Counted from the first letter of the stretch, positions 22,224-29,916 are shown. The stretch is DNA of 33,660 nt from Oscillospiraceae bacterium (GCA_017501355.1 JAFVXA010000051.1:1-33660), one strand, 5' to 3'. Translations and numbers: made by a program. The notes: a model not told the origin generated them from the sequence alone.

Positions 22224-23486
22224 TTATACAGCGAAGAGAGATGTCTGTTCATATCCGCTCTGCTGCAAGGGATTTCGATCTGCAGCGGTGAGCGAGGGGA
22301 GCAGCTTCTCCGGCACAAGGGGCAGGCGGGTATCCCGCTTGCCGCGACAGGTGATGAAGTACCTTGCCCGCTTCAAAACCACGCCGAGACGCTTCAGCTC
22401 ATCGAAGCCGAGGGACGCGACGCGGCGGTTTACCAGAATGCGTTTGGCACTGACAACGCCGATCCCCGGCACGCGCAGCAGCATTTCGTAATCTGCGGTA
22501 TTGACCTCCACGGGGAACTGCTCCAGATGGTTCAATGCCCAGCAACACTTGGGGTCCAGCAGGGGATTGAAATTGGGTTCGTCCTCATCCAGCAGCTCCT
22601 CGGCGCGGAAGCCATAAAAGCGCAGCAGCCAGTCTGCCTGATACAAACGATGCTCCCGCAGCAGGGGCGGCTTGGTATCCCGGGAGGGGAGCAGGGCGTG
22701 CTCCACCACGGGAACATAGGCGGAGAAGAACACGCGCTTCAGCCGATAGCGGTCATACAGACTTTGGGATAGCCGCAGAATGTGGCGGTCACTTTCGCCG
22801 CTGGCGCCGACGATCATCTGGGTGCTCTGTCCTGCAGGGGCAAAGGTGGGAGCATGGCGGTATTTTGCCAGTGCTTCTTTGTTCTCCATGCATTCCTGCC
22901 GGATCTGTCCCATGGGGCGCAGAATGGCGGACTTGGTTTTGTTGGGGCAGAGGGTCTGCAGGGATGCCTCGGAGGGCATTTCGATATTGACACTGAGGCG
23001 GTCAGCTAAAAGCCCCAGCTGCGTCACCAGCTCCGGCGAAGCGCCGGGGATGGCTTTGGCGTGGATATACCCATTGAAGCGATACTCCTGGCGCAGGATG
23101 CGGAGAGCACGGATCATCAGCTCCATGGTGTTGTCCGGACTGCCCACCACGCCGGAGGAGAGAAAGAGCCCCTCGATATAATTGCGGCGATAGAACCCGA
23201 TGGTGAGTTCTGCCAGTTCCCGGGGCGTGAATGCGGCTCTGGGCACATCGTTGGTGCAGCGGTTGACGCAGTACTTGCAGTCATAGACGCAATAGTTGGT
23301 CATGAGCACCTTCAGCAGGGTGATACAGCGTCCGTCGGCAGAAAAGCTGTGGCAGCAGCCCGCAAGGGAGGATGAGGTGTTGCCGATCATCCCGGGGCGG
23401 GAGCCGCGGCGAACGCCGCTGGAGGTACACGCCGCGTCATATTTTGCGGCGTCTGCCAGAATCGTCAGTTTATCCAGCAGCTCCAT
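22224..23486 (-). CDS. Putative DNA modification/repair radical SAM protein (TIGR03916-like)
   Basis: A 420-residue radical SAM enzyme. The cluster motif is CVYDCKYC (Cys66, 70, 73), preceded by the family block KLTILADAAKYDAACTSSG and the GCCHSF segment with extra cysteines. A helix-hairpin-helix DNA-binding element, VPGIGVVSAKRI (about 339-350), lies in the C-terminal third, which is why family members are thought to act on DNA. Substrate and reaction are unknown. Partner genes are the 40-residue peptide upstream (8 bases before) and the DUF4130 protein downstream (12 bases). The promoter contains LexA-like boxes, so induction by DNA damage is likely. Confidence 0.88.
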   Translation of the reverse strand: MELLDKLTILADAAKYDAACTSSGVRRGSRPGMIGNTSSSLAGCCHSFSADGRCITLLKVLMTNYCVYDCKYCVNRCTNDVPRAAFTPRELAELTIGFYRRNYIEGLFLSSGVVGSPDNTMELMIRALRILRQEYRFNGYIHAKAIPGASPELVTQLGLLADRLSVNIEMPSEASLQTLCPNKTKSAILRPMGQIRQECMENKEALAKYRHAPTFAPAGQSTQMIVGASGESDRHILRLSQSLYDRYRLKRVFFSAYVPVVEHALLPSRDTKPPLLREHRLYQADWLLRFYGFRAEELLDEDEPNFNPLLDPKCCWALNHLEQFPVEVNTADYEMLLRVPGIGVVSAKRILVNRRVASLGFDELKRLGVVLKRARYFITCRGKRDTRLPLVPEKLLPSLTAADRNPLQQSGYEQTSLFAV

Positions 23487-23492
23487 CTTACA

Positions 23493-23615
23493 TCAGCGGG
23501 CGACTGCGTGGCGAGGGCTGCGCTGGGGATGATCCAGCCAGTATACCAGACGCATCATCAAAGAGGTAAGGGTGGAAGCGCCGATCAGAACAAGAGCAAA
23601 ATGCATGAGTGTCAT
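23493..23615 (-). CDS. 40-residue membrane peptide leading the SOS-type repair operon
   Basis: ATG at 23615 with GAGAGGAG about 10 bases upstream, stop TGA at 23493-23495. Only 6 bases separate the stop from the radical SAM ATG, which itself lacks a strong ribosome-binding site. The product MTLMHFALVLIGASTLTSLMM... has one hydrophobic helix (about 4-27) and a basic, His/Arg-rich tail (HPQRSPRHAVAR). It may be a real small membrane protein or only a leader whose translation delivers ribosomes to the next gene. No family recognised. Confidence 0.6.
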   Translation of the reverse strand: MTLMHFALVLIGASTLTSLMMRLVYWLDHPQRSPRHAVAR

Positions 23616-23634
23616 GGTGTTAATTCTCCTCTCT

Positions 23635-23706
23635 CGAACATTTATTCTATCTGCATTCTAACTCGAACAAATGTACCTGTCAAGTGGAAAATCAAAAAAA
23701 TGTTCG
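23635..23706. promoter_or_regulatory. Three LexA-like (SOS) boxes
   Basis: Relative to the Gram-positive LexA consensus CGAAC-N4-GTTCG, sites at 23635-23648 (CGAACATTTATTCT), 23664-23677 (CGAACAAATGTACC) and 23693-23706 (CAAAAAAATGTTCG) each match 8 of 10 positions and each keep one perfect half. Their spacing is 29 bases exactly, twice. The middle box lies inside the promoter spacer. They stand between two divergent repair units. Confidence 0.7.
23655..23683 (-). promoter_or_regulatory. Promoter of the radical SAM repair operon
   Basis: Minus strand: perfect TTGACA (23678-23683), 17-base spacer, TAGAAT (23655-23660). The spacer holds the middle LexA-like box. Confidence 0.8.
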
Positions 23707-23818
23707 ATTTTTGTGAAAGAGAATCCTATCTTTTGTTGTTTTGCCGATTGCCCGCGGCAAACGCTCTATGTTAAAATGGCGGAGAAAGAAAAAACAGCGG
23801 AAAGTGAGAACCGATATC

Positions 23819-26287
23819 ATGGGACATTTTGAAGAGCGGTTTGCCGCGGCGCGCCGCGCTGTCATTGCGCGGGATTTCAAGCGTATGAATCCTCCGCAGC
23901 TGGAAGCGGTGCTGACAACGGAGGGACCCCTGCTGCTTCTTGCGGGCGCGGGAAGCGGAAAGACCACGGTGCTGATCAACCGCGTGGCGAATCTGCTGCG
24001 CTATGGACGGGGCAGTGATTCACAGGAGCTCCCCATGGATGCTACGGAGGAGGATCTTGCCTTTTTGGAGCGCTATCCCGCCGATCCCACGGCGGAGGAG
24101 CGTGCACGCATGGAGGAGCTTTGCGCCATAGGGCGTGCCATGCCGTGGGAGATCATAGCCATTACCTTTACCAATAAGGCTGCAAACGAGCTGAAGGATC
24201 GTCTGCAGCGCATGATCGGCGAGAGTGCGGCGGATATCTGGGCATGTACCTTCCATAGCGCCTGCGTTCGCATCCTGCGCCGCGATATCGACAAGCTTGG
24301 TGTCTATACCCGTGATTTCACTATTTATGACACGGATGACAGCAAGCGCGTGATCAAGGACATCACCAAGAGTCTGGAACTGGACGAGAAGGCATTCCCC
24401 CAGCGGGAGGTGCTCTCTGTCATCAGCAATGCCAAGGGGCGGATCCAGCTGCCCGAGAGCTATGCTGCACAGGCGGCTAAGACGGGGGACTGGAAGCAGC
24501 AGCGCATTGCGAAGATCTATGCGGAATATGACCGCCGCCTGCGGGAAGCCAACGCGCTGGACTTCGATGATATCCTGTTCAAGGCGGTGGAGCTGCTGGG
24601 GCAGTCGCAGGAGGTGCGGGAATACTATCAGCGGAAGTTCCGCTATGTCCTCATCGACGAGTAACAGGACACCAATGGACTGCAGTATGAACTGGCACGT
24701 CTGCTGGCGGGTGCGCGGAGAAATATCTGCGTGGTGGGCGATGATGACCAGAGTATCTATCGCTTCCGCGGTGCGAACATTGAAAACATCCTCAGCTTTG
24801 AAAAGCAGTATGCCCCCTGCCGTACCATCCGACTGGAGCAGAATTACCGTTCCACGGAGCATATTCTGAGCGCATCCAACGCGGTCATCAAAAACAACAG
24901 CGAGCGCAAGGGCAAGACCCTCTGGACGGATCAGGGCAAGGGTGAGCCTGTGCTGATCAAGACCCTGTTCAACGAAGCGGATGAGGCGAATTTTGTGGCA
25001 GGGGATATCCTGCAGAACTTCGGTCGCGGCATGAACTGGAGCGATCACGCCATTCTTTATCGTATGAATGCCCAGTCCAACGCACTGGAGCTGGCGCTTC
25101 GTCGCGGCGGTGTGCCTTATAAGGTTTTCGGCGGTTTGAAGTTCTTTGATCGTGCGGAGGTCAAGGATATGCTGTCCTATCTTGCGGTGATCAACAACCC
25201 TGCGGACGATCTGCGCCTGCGGCGTATCATCAACACCCCTACCCGCGGCATCGGTGAAGCGACCATTGAAAAGCTGATGAGCCTTGCGTGGCAGTATCGT
25301 TCGCCTTTGTATGCCATTTTGCAGAATGTGGTGCAGTTTCCCGAACTCAAGAGCGCCGCACCGAGACTCAACCAGTTCATCGACATGATGGACCGTCTGC
25401 GCGGCATCGCAGAAGTGGCGACACCCGACGTTCTGTACGATGAGGTGTGCCGGGAGAGCGGCTATGTTTCGGCGCTGGAGAACAAGACCGACCTTGAAAG
25501 CCGCGGGAGACTGGAGAACATTCAGGAACTCAAGTCCAACATCGTGAGTTTCATGCAGAATAATCCTGAAAATCCCACGCTGGCGGGCTTCCTCGATGAA
25601 GTGGCGCTGTACAGTGATCTGGATGATTCCTCGGCAGCAGACGGTGCGGTATCTCTTATGACCATGCACAGCGCCAAGGGTCTGGAGTTTCCCTGCGTGT
25701 ATCTCGTTGGCATGGAGGAGGGCATTTTCCCCGGTATGCGCGCCGTGAGCGAGCAGGCGGAGATGGAGGAGGAGCGCCGTCTCTGCTATGTGGGCATGAC
25801 CCGTGCCAAGGAGCGTCTTACCATGACCTGCGCCCGTCAGCGTATGCTGTACGGTCGCACCTCGCCCTATCCGCCCTCCCGCTTCCTCAGCGAGATCCCT
25901 GCGGAGAACATGGTCTGGAAGGGGAGGGTGGAGCCCCGTCCCAGCCGCGACGAGGATATGGGCAGTCCCTTCTATGACGGCATGACCCAGCCCAGCGGCA
26001 GACCCGTTGACCGCGGCTATACCCGCTCTGTCACATCCGCTGCGCCCGCAAGACCCATTCGTGCCAAGTCTGCCCCCATGGGCGGCGGAGGTGTGACCAC
26101 TGCGGCAGCAGCGCCCGCTGCATCCCTCGCGGCAGGTGACCGCGTGCGGCATAAAGCTTTTGGCGAGGGCGTTGTGCAGGAAGTCAAGCCCATGGGCGGC
26201 GATGCCATGCTCGTGATCGACTTTGGCGAAAAGGGCAGCAAGAAGCTCATGCAGAAGTTTGCCATGCAGCAGATGGAGAAAATCTGA
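23819..26287 (+). pseudogene. pcrA: PcrA/UvrD-type DNA helicase with an in-frame stop
   Basis: A superfamily 1A 3'-5' helicase for repair and replication-fork clearance. Read through, the gene has 822 codons with every motif: the Q motif NPPQLEAV, Walker A GAGSGKTT, motif Ia ITFTNKAANEL, motif III VVGDDDQSIYRFRG, motif IV LEQNYRST, motif V GLEFPCVYLVGMEEG and motif VI RRLCYVGMTRAKERL. The C-terminal PcrA tail is GDRVRHKAFGEGVV. Codon 282 is TAA (24662-24664) exactly where the Tyr of DEYQDTN (Walker B/motif II) belongs, splitting the protein into 281 and about 540 residues. One base change from TAC or TAT explains it. The rest of both halves is undamaged, so the change is recent or a sequencing error. 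About 45 extra residues lie between motifs I and Ia. The ATG at 23819 is preferred over upstream ones that overlap the likely -10 region. Confidence 0.85.
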
Positions 26288-26299
26288 ACGGTATCGAAA

Positions 26300-26438
26300 C
26301 ACACCGAAGCTTGACTTCGGTGTGTGCAGCGGGGCGAAAATACTTTTTCGCCCCGCTGCGCAAGTTTTTAGAACTTAAAAAGTTCTAAAAACTTCTTATT
26401 TGATAAGGTGCAGGACACCCTTCCTGGGTTTCCTGCAC
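26300..26438 (+). repeat. Array of four consecutive hairpins after pcrA
   Basis: Four stem-loops follow one another: CACACCGAAG/CTTCGGTGTG (26300-26324); GCAGCGGGGCGAAAA with its perfect 15-base complement (26326-26359); AAGTTTTTAGAACTT with its perfect 15-base complement and a 3-base loop (26362-26394); and GTGCAGGACACCC/GGGTTTCCTGCAC with one mismatch (26408-26438). The second or third probably terminates pcrA. No gene was found here. Confidence 0.8.
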
Positions 26439-26452
26439 ACACCCTTCCTTCC

Positions 26453-26521
26453 CGTCGAATCGGATAAAAGGGGTTATCGACAGTCTCGGTGTGTTTCTGT
26501 GTTCGTGAAAAATTTGTCGAA
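26453..26521. promoter_or_regulatory. Cluster of Spo0A-box-like sites
   Basis: TTTGTCGAA at 26513-26521 contains a perfect TGTCGAA Spo0A box. CGTCGAA (26453-26459) and TGTCGAT on the minus strand (26476-26482) each match 6 of 7. The stretch 26439-26593 has no gene. Chance matches are possible. Confidence 0.35.
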
Positions 26522-26593
26522 AAAGCACAGCGGGAATTATGGAAAAAGGGGGAGACCATAGCTAAAATCCATCAAAAACGGCAGGCGAAGTGA

Positions 26594-26622
26594 TTGACAA
26601 TAACATGAAGAAGAACTACAAT
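26594..26622 (+). promoter_or_regulatory. Promoter of the aminotransferase gene
   Basis: Perfect TTGACA (26594-26599), 17-base spacer, TACAAT (26617-26622), followed by AGGAGG at 26671-26676. Confidence 0.85.
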
Positions 26623-26685
26623 AAAATTACGAATGGCAATCATTCTGATGAAAGAGCATGAATAATATTTAGGAGGTTGATTCCC

Positions 26686-27885
26686 ATGAAGTTTTCCAGC
26701 AAGATCGAAAAGTGCGGTCTGTCTCCCATGCGTAAGTTCCACCCCTATGCTGTTGCTGCAAAGGCAGCAGGCAAGAAGGTCTATCACCTGAACATCGGTC
26801 AGCCCGACGTGGAGACCCCCAAGGCATTTTTCGATGCAGTTAAGGCTTTTGAGCAGCCCGTTCTGGAGTATGCACCCTCTCCCGGTATCCCCGCTCTGAT
26901 CGACGCTATCCAGAAGTACTATGACAACCTGAACATGCACTTCGAAAAGGACGAGATTCAGATCACCACCGGCGGCAGCGAAGCTCTGCAGATCGTCATG
27001 AACTGCATCCTCGATGACGGCGACGAGATTCTGATTCCCGAGCCCTACTATCCCAACTACAACACCATGGTCACCGTGACCGGCGGTGTGATCAAGCCCA
27101 TCCCCACCTGCCCCGAGGAAGGCTATCGTTATGCTGACCGCGCTAAGATCGAGGCTTGCATCACTGACAAGACCCGTGCGATCATGTGCACCAACCCCGG
27201 TAACCCCACCGGCGTTGTCCTGACTCCCGAGGAGATGCGCCTGATGGTCGACATCGCTAAGGAGCACAACCTCTTCATCATCGGTGACGAGGCTTATCGT
27301 GAGTTCGTTTACGGCGGCGAGCCCCTGCAGTCCCTCGGCGAGTTCACCGATGCTGCTGAGAACGTCATCGTCCTCGATACCGTCTCCAAGCGCTTCTCCG
27401 CTTGCGGCGCTCGTATCGGCTGCATCATCTCCCGCAACAAGGAGCTCATGGCTCACTGCATGAAGATGTGCCAGGCTCGCCTCTGCGTTGCTACCCTCGA
27501 TCAGGTTGCTTCCGCAGCTCTGTACGAAGTCGGTCCCGAGTACTTCGCTGCTGTTCGTGACGAGTACAAGCTCCGCCGCGACACCTGCATGGAAGGTCTC
27601 GCAAAGATCCCCGGCGTTGTCTGCGAGTGCCCCAAGGGCGCATTCTACATCATGGCAGCACTGCCCATTGATGACGCTGACAAGTTCCAGATCTTCATGC
27701 TCGAAGAGTTTGAGGACAACGGCGAAACCGTTCAGGTCACTCCCGCTGAGTCCATGTACGCTACCAAGGGCAAGGGCAAGAACGAGGTTCGTATGGCTTA
27801 CGTTCTCGAGGCTCCCAAGCTGGCTCGCGCTATGGAACTGCTGGGCAAGGGTATCGCTGCTTACAACGCTAAGTACGGCAAGTAA
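26686..27885 (+). CDS. PLP-dependent class I/II aminotransferase (aspartate aminotransferase-like)
   Basis: A 399-residue fold-type I aminotransferase. Landmarks are NIGQPDVETP (36-45), the NPGNPTG loop (170-176), DEAYREF (201-207), the PLP-binding Lys235 in TVSKRFSACGARIG, and the substrate carboxylate-binding Arg in RMAYV near the C-terminus. GARIG instead of G-x-R-x-G variants and the SKRFS motif put it in the AspC/aromatic aminotransferase group common in Clostridia, but the amino-acid substrate cannot be read from sequence. The start at 26686 lies 9 bases after AGGAGG; an ATG three codons earlier overlaps that site. Codon use is strongly biased, like guaB, pointing to high expression. 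The next gene begins 2 bases after the stop. Confidence 0.9.
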   Translation: MKFSSKIEKCGLSPMRKFHPYAVAAKAAGKKVYHLNIGQPDVETPKAFFDAVKAFEQPVLEYAPSPGIPALIDAIQKYYDNLNMHFEKDEIQITTGGSEALQIVMNCILDDGDEILIPEPYYPNYNTMVTVTGGVIKPIPTCPEEGYRYADRAKIEACITDKTRAIMCTNPGNPTGVVLTPEEMRLMVDIAKEHNLFIIGDEAYREFVYGGEPLQSLGEFTDAAENVIVLDTVSKRFSACGARIGCIISRNKELMAHCMKMCQARLCVATLDQVASAALYEVGPEYFAAVRDEYKLRRDTCMEGLAKIPGVVCECPKGAFYIMAALPIDDADKFQIFMLEEFEDNGETVQVTPAESMYATKGKGKNEVRMAYVLEAPKLARAMELLGKGIAAYNAKYGK

Positions 27886-27887
27886 GA

Positions 27888-28169
27888 ATGATCCGCCACA
27901 TTGTTATGTGGAAATTCCGCGAGGGCGAGGAAGAAAACGTGAATCGTTTCCTCACGGGTCTGGAAGGTCTGTACGGTGTCATTCCTGAGCTCAAGCAGTG
28001 CGAAGTGATTCGCAATGTGAAAGAGGGCAACTATGATGCTGCGCTGATCTCTACCTTCGATTCCATGGAGGATCTGGAGGCGTACAAAAAAGACCCCCGC
28101 CATGTGGAGGTGTCCAATCTCTGCAAGTCGATCCGCGTTGATCGGGTCGCCGTGGATGCCATCGTGTAA
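27888..28169 (+). CDS. Dabb family (stress-responsive A/B barrel) protein
   Basis: A 93-residue dimeric alpha/beta-barrel protein: the start MIRHIVMWKF, the central YDAALISTFDSMEDLEAYKKDPRHVEV (landmark) and the helix with H-x-x-V are typical of the Dabb domain. Family members are small ligand-binding or stress-linked proteins; most have no proven role. It begins 2 bases after the aminotransferase stop, so the pair is one transcript and the protein may serve the same pathway. Confidence 0.9.
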   Translation: MIRHIVMWKFREGEEENVNRFLTGLEGLYGVIPELKQCEVIRNVKEGNYDAALISTFDSMEDLEAYKKDPRHVEVSNLCKSIRVDRVAVDAIV

Positions 28170-28176
28170 AAAGAGA

Positions 28177-28212
28177 AGAGCTGCGAAGCAAACGCTTCGC
28201 AGCTCTTTTTTT
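28177..28212. terminator. Terminator between the Dabb and nitrilase-family genes
   Basis: AAGAGCTGCGAAG / CTTCGCAGCTCTT (28177-28206) followed by TTTTT on the plus strand. It may also serve the convergent gene. Confidence 0.9.
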
Positions 28213-28234
28213 GACTTCTTTGTGGTATGATTGC

Positions 28235-29062
28235 TTATTTTTCCCCGATTTCGTAAATATCCGTCCGTCTTGCACGGAGAATGGGCAGCTGGCGGCGGAC
28301 GCTTTCGATTTTGCTGAGATCCAGATCCACAATTTGTGTGCAAACCTCGCCGCCGCAGCGACTCAGCACCGTGCCCCAGGGGTCAACGGCAAGGGAATTG
28401 CCGTAGGCAACATAGCTGCCGTTTTCATCCCGGGCAGGGGAGCAGGCGACGGTGAAGCACTGGTTGTCCACCGCCCGCTGGCGGAACAGCAGCTCCCAGT
28501 GGGCAGGACCTGTTGTCATGTTGAAGGCAGAAGGGGCGAACATGACCTTGGCACCTCTGAGCGCCATGCAGCGGCAAAGCTCCTCAAAGCGCATATCAAA
28601 ACAGATGGCAAGTCCCATGGTGCCAAATTCCGTCTCAAAGGTGGTGATGGTGTTGCCTGCGCTGAGGGTGTCGGACTCCTTGAAATACTGTCCACCCTCC
28701 ACGGCAATGTCAAAGAGGTGCATCTTGCGGTGACGGGCGATCTCACGCCCTTCACGGTCATACACGCAGGAGGTGTTGTAGACTTTGCCACCATCCAGTT
28801 CGGGGAAGGAGCCGCCGACAATGTAGATGCCAAGCTCCTTCGCAAGGGCGGAAAGTGCCGCTTGGGTTTCGCCGCCCTTTTCTTCGCCGTAGGGGCGGAA
28901 AGCGCTGTTTTCGTAGGGGCAGCAGAACATTTCGCCAAGCACTGCCACGTCAATGCCCTCTTTGGCAGCTTGGCGGATCTTGTCGCAGGCGCGGTGGATA
29001 TTTTCGCTTTTGTCCCGGCTCACCGGGAGCTGCAGCAGCGCAAGTTTCATCGTCGTTTTCAC
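28235..29062 (-). CDS. Carbon-nitrogen hydrolase, omega-amidase (Nit2)-like
   Basis: A 275-residue nitrilase-superfamily enzyme with the full Glu-Lys-Cys triad: Glu44 in LGEMF, Lys113 in HRKMHLFDI and Cys154 in AICFDMRF. HRKxHLFDI and the overall length resemble Nit2 omega-amidases, which hydrolyse 2-oxoglutaramate and 2-oxosuccinamate, the side products of glutamine and asparagine transamination. That would fit the aminotransferase across the terminator. The GTG at 29062 overlaps the preceding stop (GTGA), suggesting coupled translation; an ATG at 29050 (MKLALLQLP) is the alternative start. It is third in the smr-arsC-nit operon. Confidence 0.85.
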   Translation of the reverse strand: MKTTMKLALLQLPVSRDKSENIHRACDKIRQAAKEGIDVAVLGEMFCCPYENSAFRPYGEEKGGETQAALSALAKELGIYIVGGSFPELDGGKVYNTSCVYDREGREIARHRKMHLFDIAVEGGQYFKESDTLSAGNTITTFETEFGTMGLAICFDMRFEELCRCMALRGAKVMFAPSAFNMTTGPAHWELLFRQRAVDNQCFTVACSPARDENGSYVAYGNSLAVDPWGTVLSRCGGEVCTQIVDLDLSKIESVRRQLPILRARRTDIYEIGEK

Positions 29063-29406
29063 AGCCTTTCTGCCCAGTCTGCTTCCTTGAAGCCCACCAG
29101 TACAAAATCATCCCCCACCAGCAGCGGGCGCTTGACCAGCATACCGTCGGATGCGAGCAGGGCGAACTGCTCCTCCTCGCTCATGGTGGGCAGCTTGTCC
29201 TTCAGACCCAGTGCCTTATACTGCAGACCGCTGGTGTTGAAGAATTTCTTCAGCGGCAGACCGCTGATGTTGTGCCACTGCCGCAGTTCTTCCAAACTGG
29301 GGTTTTCGTCCTTGATGTTGCGATAAGTGAAGTTTTTTCCCTGTTCCTCCAACCATTTTACTGCCTTTTGGCAGGTGGTGCAGCGGGGATAACAAAGGAT
29401 CAGCAT
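29059..29406 (-). CDS. ArsC/Spx family thioredoxin-fold protein
   Basis: A 115-residue protein with the ArsC/Spx fold: LCYPRCTTCQKAVKWLEE (4-21) with a CxxC pair (Cys9, Cys12), the RNIKDENPSLEEL segment and the RPLLVGDDFVLVGF strand pair. Glutaredoxin-type arsenate reductases keep one catalytic Cys and an Arg triad, while Spx regulators have CxxC like this one. Function could be redox regulation or thiol reduction, and arsenic resistance is not implied because no other ars genes are nearby. AGGAGG lies 8 bases before the ATG. It overlaps the nitrilase-like gene by 3-4 bases. Confidence 0.82.
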   Translation of the reverse strand: MLILCYPRCTTCQKAVKWLEEQGKNFTYRNIKDENPSLEELRQWHNISGLPLKKFFNTSGLQYKALGLKDKLPTMSEEEQFALLASDGMLVKRPLLVGDDFVLVGFKEADWAERL

Positions 29407-29428
29407 CAGTCGTTCCTCCTTATTTTAT

Positions 29429-29680
29429 TTAGAATAATTCCCGCAGGACAAGATCGGTGATGCCGGGATTCAAACCGAGCTCGATTCGCACTACCTTCTT
29501 GTGTCCTGCAAACTCTCGGCGCAGCATATCCCGCAGGGAAGTGCCGCCATTATAGCCGTGGATCAGGCGCAGACGATAGACGGATTTGGATGCTCGCCGC
29601 AGGGCGGCATCTACCGCAACGCGTGCCTGCACCTGCGTCATGCCGTGCAGATCCACTTCCATCATGCCCGATTGCGCCAT
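29429..29680 (-). CDS. Smr domain protein
   Basis: An 83-residue stand-alone Smr (MutS2 C-terminal-like) domain: DLHGMT (about 9-14), then RLIHGYNGGTSLRDML (about 38-53), the HGxGxG-type nuclease/nucleic-acid-binding motif (here HGYNGG), and a final strand. Smr domains cut or bind branched DNA or, in MutS2-type cases, mRNA of stalled ribosomes. The frame is open to 29782, but the ATG at 29680 has a near-perfect AAAGGAGGTG six bases upstream. It is the first gene of a three-gene operon and has a long structured leader in which part of the ribosome-binding site is paired. Confidence 0.85.
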   Translation of the reverse strand: MAQSGMMEVDLHGMTQVQARVAVDAALRRASKSVYRLRLIHGYNGGTSLRDMLRREFAGHKKVVRIELGLNPGITDLVLRELF

Positions 29681-29690
29681 CTCTGCACCT

Positions 29691-29843
29691 CCTTTGCGTG
29701 CTTTGCGAACGCATAGCGCACGCAAAGGTGATATTATGTGCCATTTCCTCGCCCCTTTGGGGCAACCGGAAAAGATGCACAAAAACTTTATGCGCCGGAA
29801 GTTTTTGCTATTTTGGGAGATGTTGCATTGCGCATAAAGTTTT
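29691..29843 (-). promoter_or_regulatory. Structured 5' leader of the smr operon (candidate cis-regulatory RNA)
   Basis: In the roughly 170-base leader, in transcript order: a perfect 14-base stem AAAACTTTATGCGC / GCGCATAAAGTTTT enclosing 34 bases (29843-29782), a GCCCC-AAA-GGGGC hairpin (29763-29751), and an 11-base stem CCTTTGCGTGC / GCACGCAAAGG (29728-29691). The 3' arm of the last covers the first half of the AAAGGAGGTG ribosome-binding site. No known riboswitch class was recognised. Confidence 0.6.
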
Positions 29844-29856
29844 CCTTACTGATTTT

Positions 29857-29885
29857 ATTGTACAGGATGTGCCATTTTCATGCAA
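29857..29885 (-). promoter_or_regulatory. Promoter of the smr-arsC-nit operon
   Basis: Minus strand: TTGCAT (29880-29885), 17-base spacer, TACAAT (29857-29862). It stands back to back with the padR promoter, 31 bases apart. Confidence 0.75.
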
Positions 29886-29916
29886 TCCGTTTTTGCGGCA
29901 AAAATTTTCGCACCTA

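Noticed and set aside
24662-24664. Genetic-code reassignment of TAA as explanation of the helicase stop
   Set aside because: TAA ends guaB, the arginase, the aminotransferase and other intact genes here, so it is a normal stop codon in this genome.
24020-26302. A 760-codon minus-strand open frame across the helicase gene
   Set aside because: Antisense shadow of pcrA; its length does not show that pcrA is wrong, because all helicase motifs are in the plus frame.
26474-26482. TTATCGACA as a DnaA box or origin element
   Set aside because: One mismatch to TTATCCACA, isolated, no cluster of boxes and no AT-rich unwinding region.
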